The position numbers and the translations under genes are program-made. Below are positions 62,522 through 64,000 of a DNA stretch of 64,000 bases, one piece after another (the first letter of the stretch is position 1; the number at the start of each line of letters is the position of its first letter). Under the pieces are notes generated by a model. It did not search any database. It was given only the letters and a program-made list of their open reading frames with translations, and was not told the origin of the DNA. The stretch spans positions 248,001-312,000 of the forward strand of contig WBVU01000022.1 in assembly GCA_009192285.1 (NCBI GenBank), in the 5' to 3' direction. The DNA is from Morchella semilibera (lineage: Eukaryota > Ascomycota > Pezizomycetes > Pezizales > Morchellaceae).

Positions 62522-64000
62522 ATGCAAAAGGCCATGACGACAACTCCAGAACAAAAGACACTTCTCAGGTACCCCTCCGCGGTCCTTCGATCAATTCGAA
62601 ACTTACCCTACTCTCTCATTCCCAATATATCTTCTCCTACTTCCTCCAAGTCGAAAGAGTCCCCAAAAAGAGTGAGTATGCAACGTGCTAACTATCATTC
62701 TTCTCTGACCAGTGGCGTTTCCTTCATTTCGTTGGTTGCGCCCACCGAGGACCTCTTCTATAGCACTGTTGAGTTTTACACCGACTTGGGCTTCAAAGAG
62801 ACCTTTGTGTACGATCGCACACACCCAGCTGCCAAGCGGGAGGTAGACCACTGTTTATCCTCAGAGAAGGAAACATGGCTCTACTCCCAGAGCGAAAGCA
62901 GCAACGAATCAACTGATGTGTCCATCAAGATCCGCTACGTTTCTGACGCCGTTCATCATGCTCACGGCATTACACGCCAAGATCCTCAAAAGCCTCCAGA
63001 GAGAACGGCAAATAGCAAGGAATCTTACGACTGGAGGGGCTCTTCTCAGAGCTTTGTTCTTTACACAACATTCCTGCCAAAAATTGCGGAACTGCTAAAG
63101 AGCAAGAACATCCTTTGCCAGTTCCAGCCAAGTGAGCGGGAAGCCTGCGAGATCTATACCCATGATCCTATTGGTACATTGGTTGGGTTTACTGCGAAGG
63201 CAAATCCGTTCACACGGATTAGACCCACCGATGGGTACCTGAACTTGTCAAAAGCAGAGCAGATGATGGATATCTCTCGTCCTGTGACTTCTGGAGGAAA
63301 GAGGAAGAGGATTGGTGTCATGACCTCCGGGGGTGACGCTCCGGGTATGAACGCGGCTGTCAGAGCAGTGGTCAGAATGTCCATTGCCAAAGGTTGCGAG
63401 GCATACGCCATCTACGAGGGATACGAGGGTCTTGTAAAGGGTGGTTCTCTGATCAAGAGAATGCGATGGGAAGATGTCCGTGGTTGGTTGTCCGAGGGTG
63501 GTACTCTCATTGGTACTGCCCGTTGCAAGGAGTTCCGCGAGCGTGCAGGAAGATTAGCGGGTGCGAAGAACTTGGTCTTGAACGGGATTGATGCGCTCAT
63601 TATTTGTGGTGGTGACGGCTCCTTAACTGGTGCTGACATCTTCAGGAGCGAGTGGCCAGACCTTTTGGCGGAGCTTGTGAAGAATAAAGAGCTTACACAG
63701 GAGCAGATCAACCCATTCAAGCACCTGAACATTGTAGGGTTGGTGGGAAGTATCGATAATGACATGTCATCTACCGATGCCACGATTGGAGCGTACTCCT
63801 CGCTCACCAGAATTTGCCAGTCAGTAGATTTCATTGATGCGACTGCGTACAGTCATTCTAGAGCTTTCGTTGTTGAAGTTATGGGAAGACATTGTGGTTG
63901 GCTGGCATTGATGGCTGGTGTCAGTACCGGAGCAGACTTTGTGTTTTTGCCTGAGAAACCACCAGTTGACGGATGGGAGGACGAAATGTGTAATATCATT
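62522..64000 (+). CDS. ATP-dependent 6-phosphofructokinase, 5' part (truncated by window)
   Basis: Converts fructose 6-phosphate to fructose 1,6-bisphosphate, the committed glycolytic step. Exon 1 is 62522-62568 ([16 protein letters not shown]; a second ATG at 62534 is possible). Exon 2 starts at 62713 and runs open to the window edge, 445 codons in all. Residues 15-210 form the fungal-specific N-terminal extension ([27 protein letters not shown]), which looks glyoxalase-like. The first catalytic lobe follows: [20 protein letters not shown] near 215-235, [30 protein letters not shown] near 360 (substrate and catalytic Asp) and [13 protein letters not shown] near 405. The second, regulatory lobe lies outside the window. 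Confidence 0.95.
   Translation, partial: MQKAMTTTPEQKTLLRYPSAVLRSIRNLPYSLIPNISSPTSSKSKESPKRVSMQRANYHSSLTSGVSFISLVAPTEDLFYSTVEFYTDLGFKETFVYDRTHPAAKREVDHCLSSEKETWLYSQSESSNESTDVSIKIRYVSDAVHHAHGITRQDPQKPPERTANSKESYDWRGSSQSFVLYTTFLPKIAELLKSKNILCQFQPSEREACEIYTHDPIGTLVGFTAKANPFTRIRPTDGYLNLSKAEQMMDISRPVTSGGKRKRIGVMTSGGDAPGMNAAVRAVVRMSIAKGCEAYAIYEGYEGLVKGGSLIKRMRWEDVRGWLSEGGTLIGTARCKEFRERAGRLAGAKNLVLNGIDALIICGGDGSLTGADIFRSEWPDLLAELVKNKELTQEQINPFKHLNIVGLVGSIDNDMSSTDATIGAYSSLTRICQSVDFIDATAYSHSRAFVVEVMGRHCGWLALMAGVSTGADFVFLPEKPPVDGWEDEMCNII

Overview
The window is nuclear DNA of a filamentous ascomycete (Pezizomycotina). The evidence is short GT-AG introns with CTAAC-type branch sites, and fungal versions of the Pma1 H+-ATPase, striatin, a heat-shock factor, Rad14, a HAM1-like protein and an adenylation-thiolation-reductase (NRPS-like) enzyme. 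The genus cannot be read from the sequence. Very long gene-free stretches and many homopolymer tracts would suit an early-diverging, repeat-rich lineage, but that is inference.

Layout: 57-325 is the last exon of an RNA-binding protein, probably Nrd1/Seb1-like. A gene-poor stretch of about 10 kb follows, then PMA1 (10342-13355) and a DCAF4-like WD40 gene (13757-15452). From 15.4 to 28 kb lies an AT-rich accessory block that holds only one NRPS-like gene (18800-22017, minus) plus foldback elements. A housekeeping cluster comes next: histone H2A.Z (28081-28904), HSP60 (29890-31886, minus) and cofilin (32572-33418, divergent from HSP60).

From 34 to 45 kb are an F-box/ankyrin gene, a small secreted cysteine-containing protein, a RidA-like gene, a tRNA-Gly, an unknown gene and a heat-shock factor gene. 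Four of these (ankyrin, RidA-like, unknown, HSF) carry single-base frame breaks, mostly in or next to short base runs. From 45 to 64 kb are RAD14/XPA, a small hypothetical gene, striatin (also frame-broken), a HAM1-like gene, a tRNA-Thr and the 5' part of 6-phosphofructokinase, cut by the window end.

Most genes are unrelated housekeeping functions; there is no operon-like logic and no biosynthetic cluster around the NRPS-like gene. HSF and HSP60 form a known regulator-target pair in other fungi, but they are about 10 kb apart here. Observations that the genes do not explain are the 8-bp palindrome TACATGTA (23 copies counted by eye against about one expected, all outside coding exons), TA-flanked foldback elements of at least three families, a tRNA-Thr with a 4-nt insert at the intron position, and the concentration of frame breaks between 34 and 53 kb.
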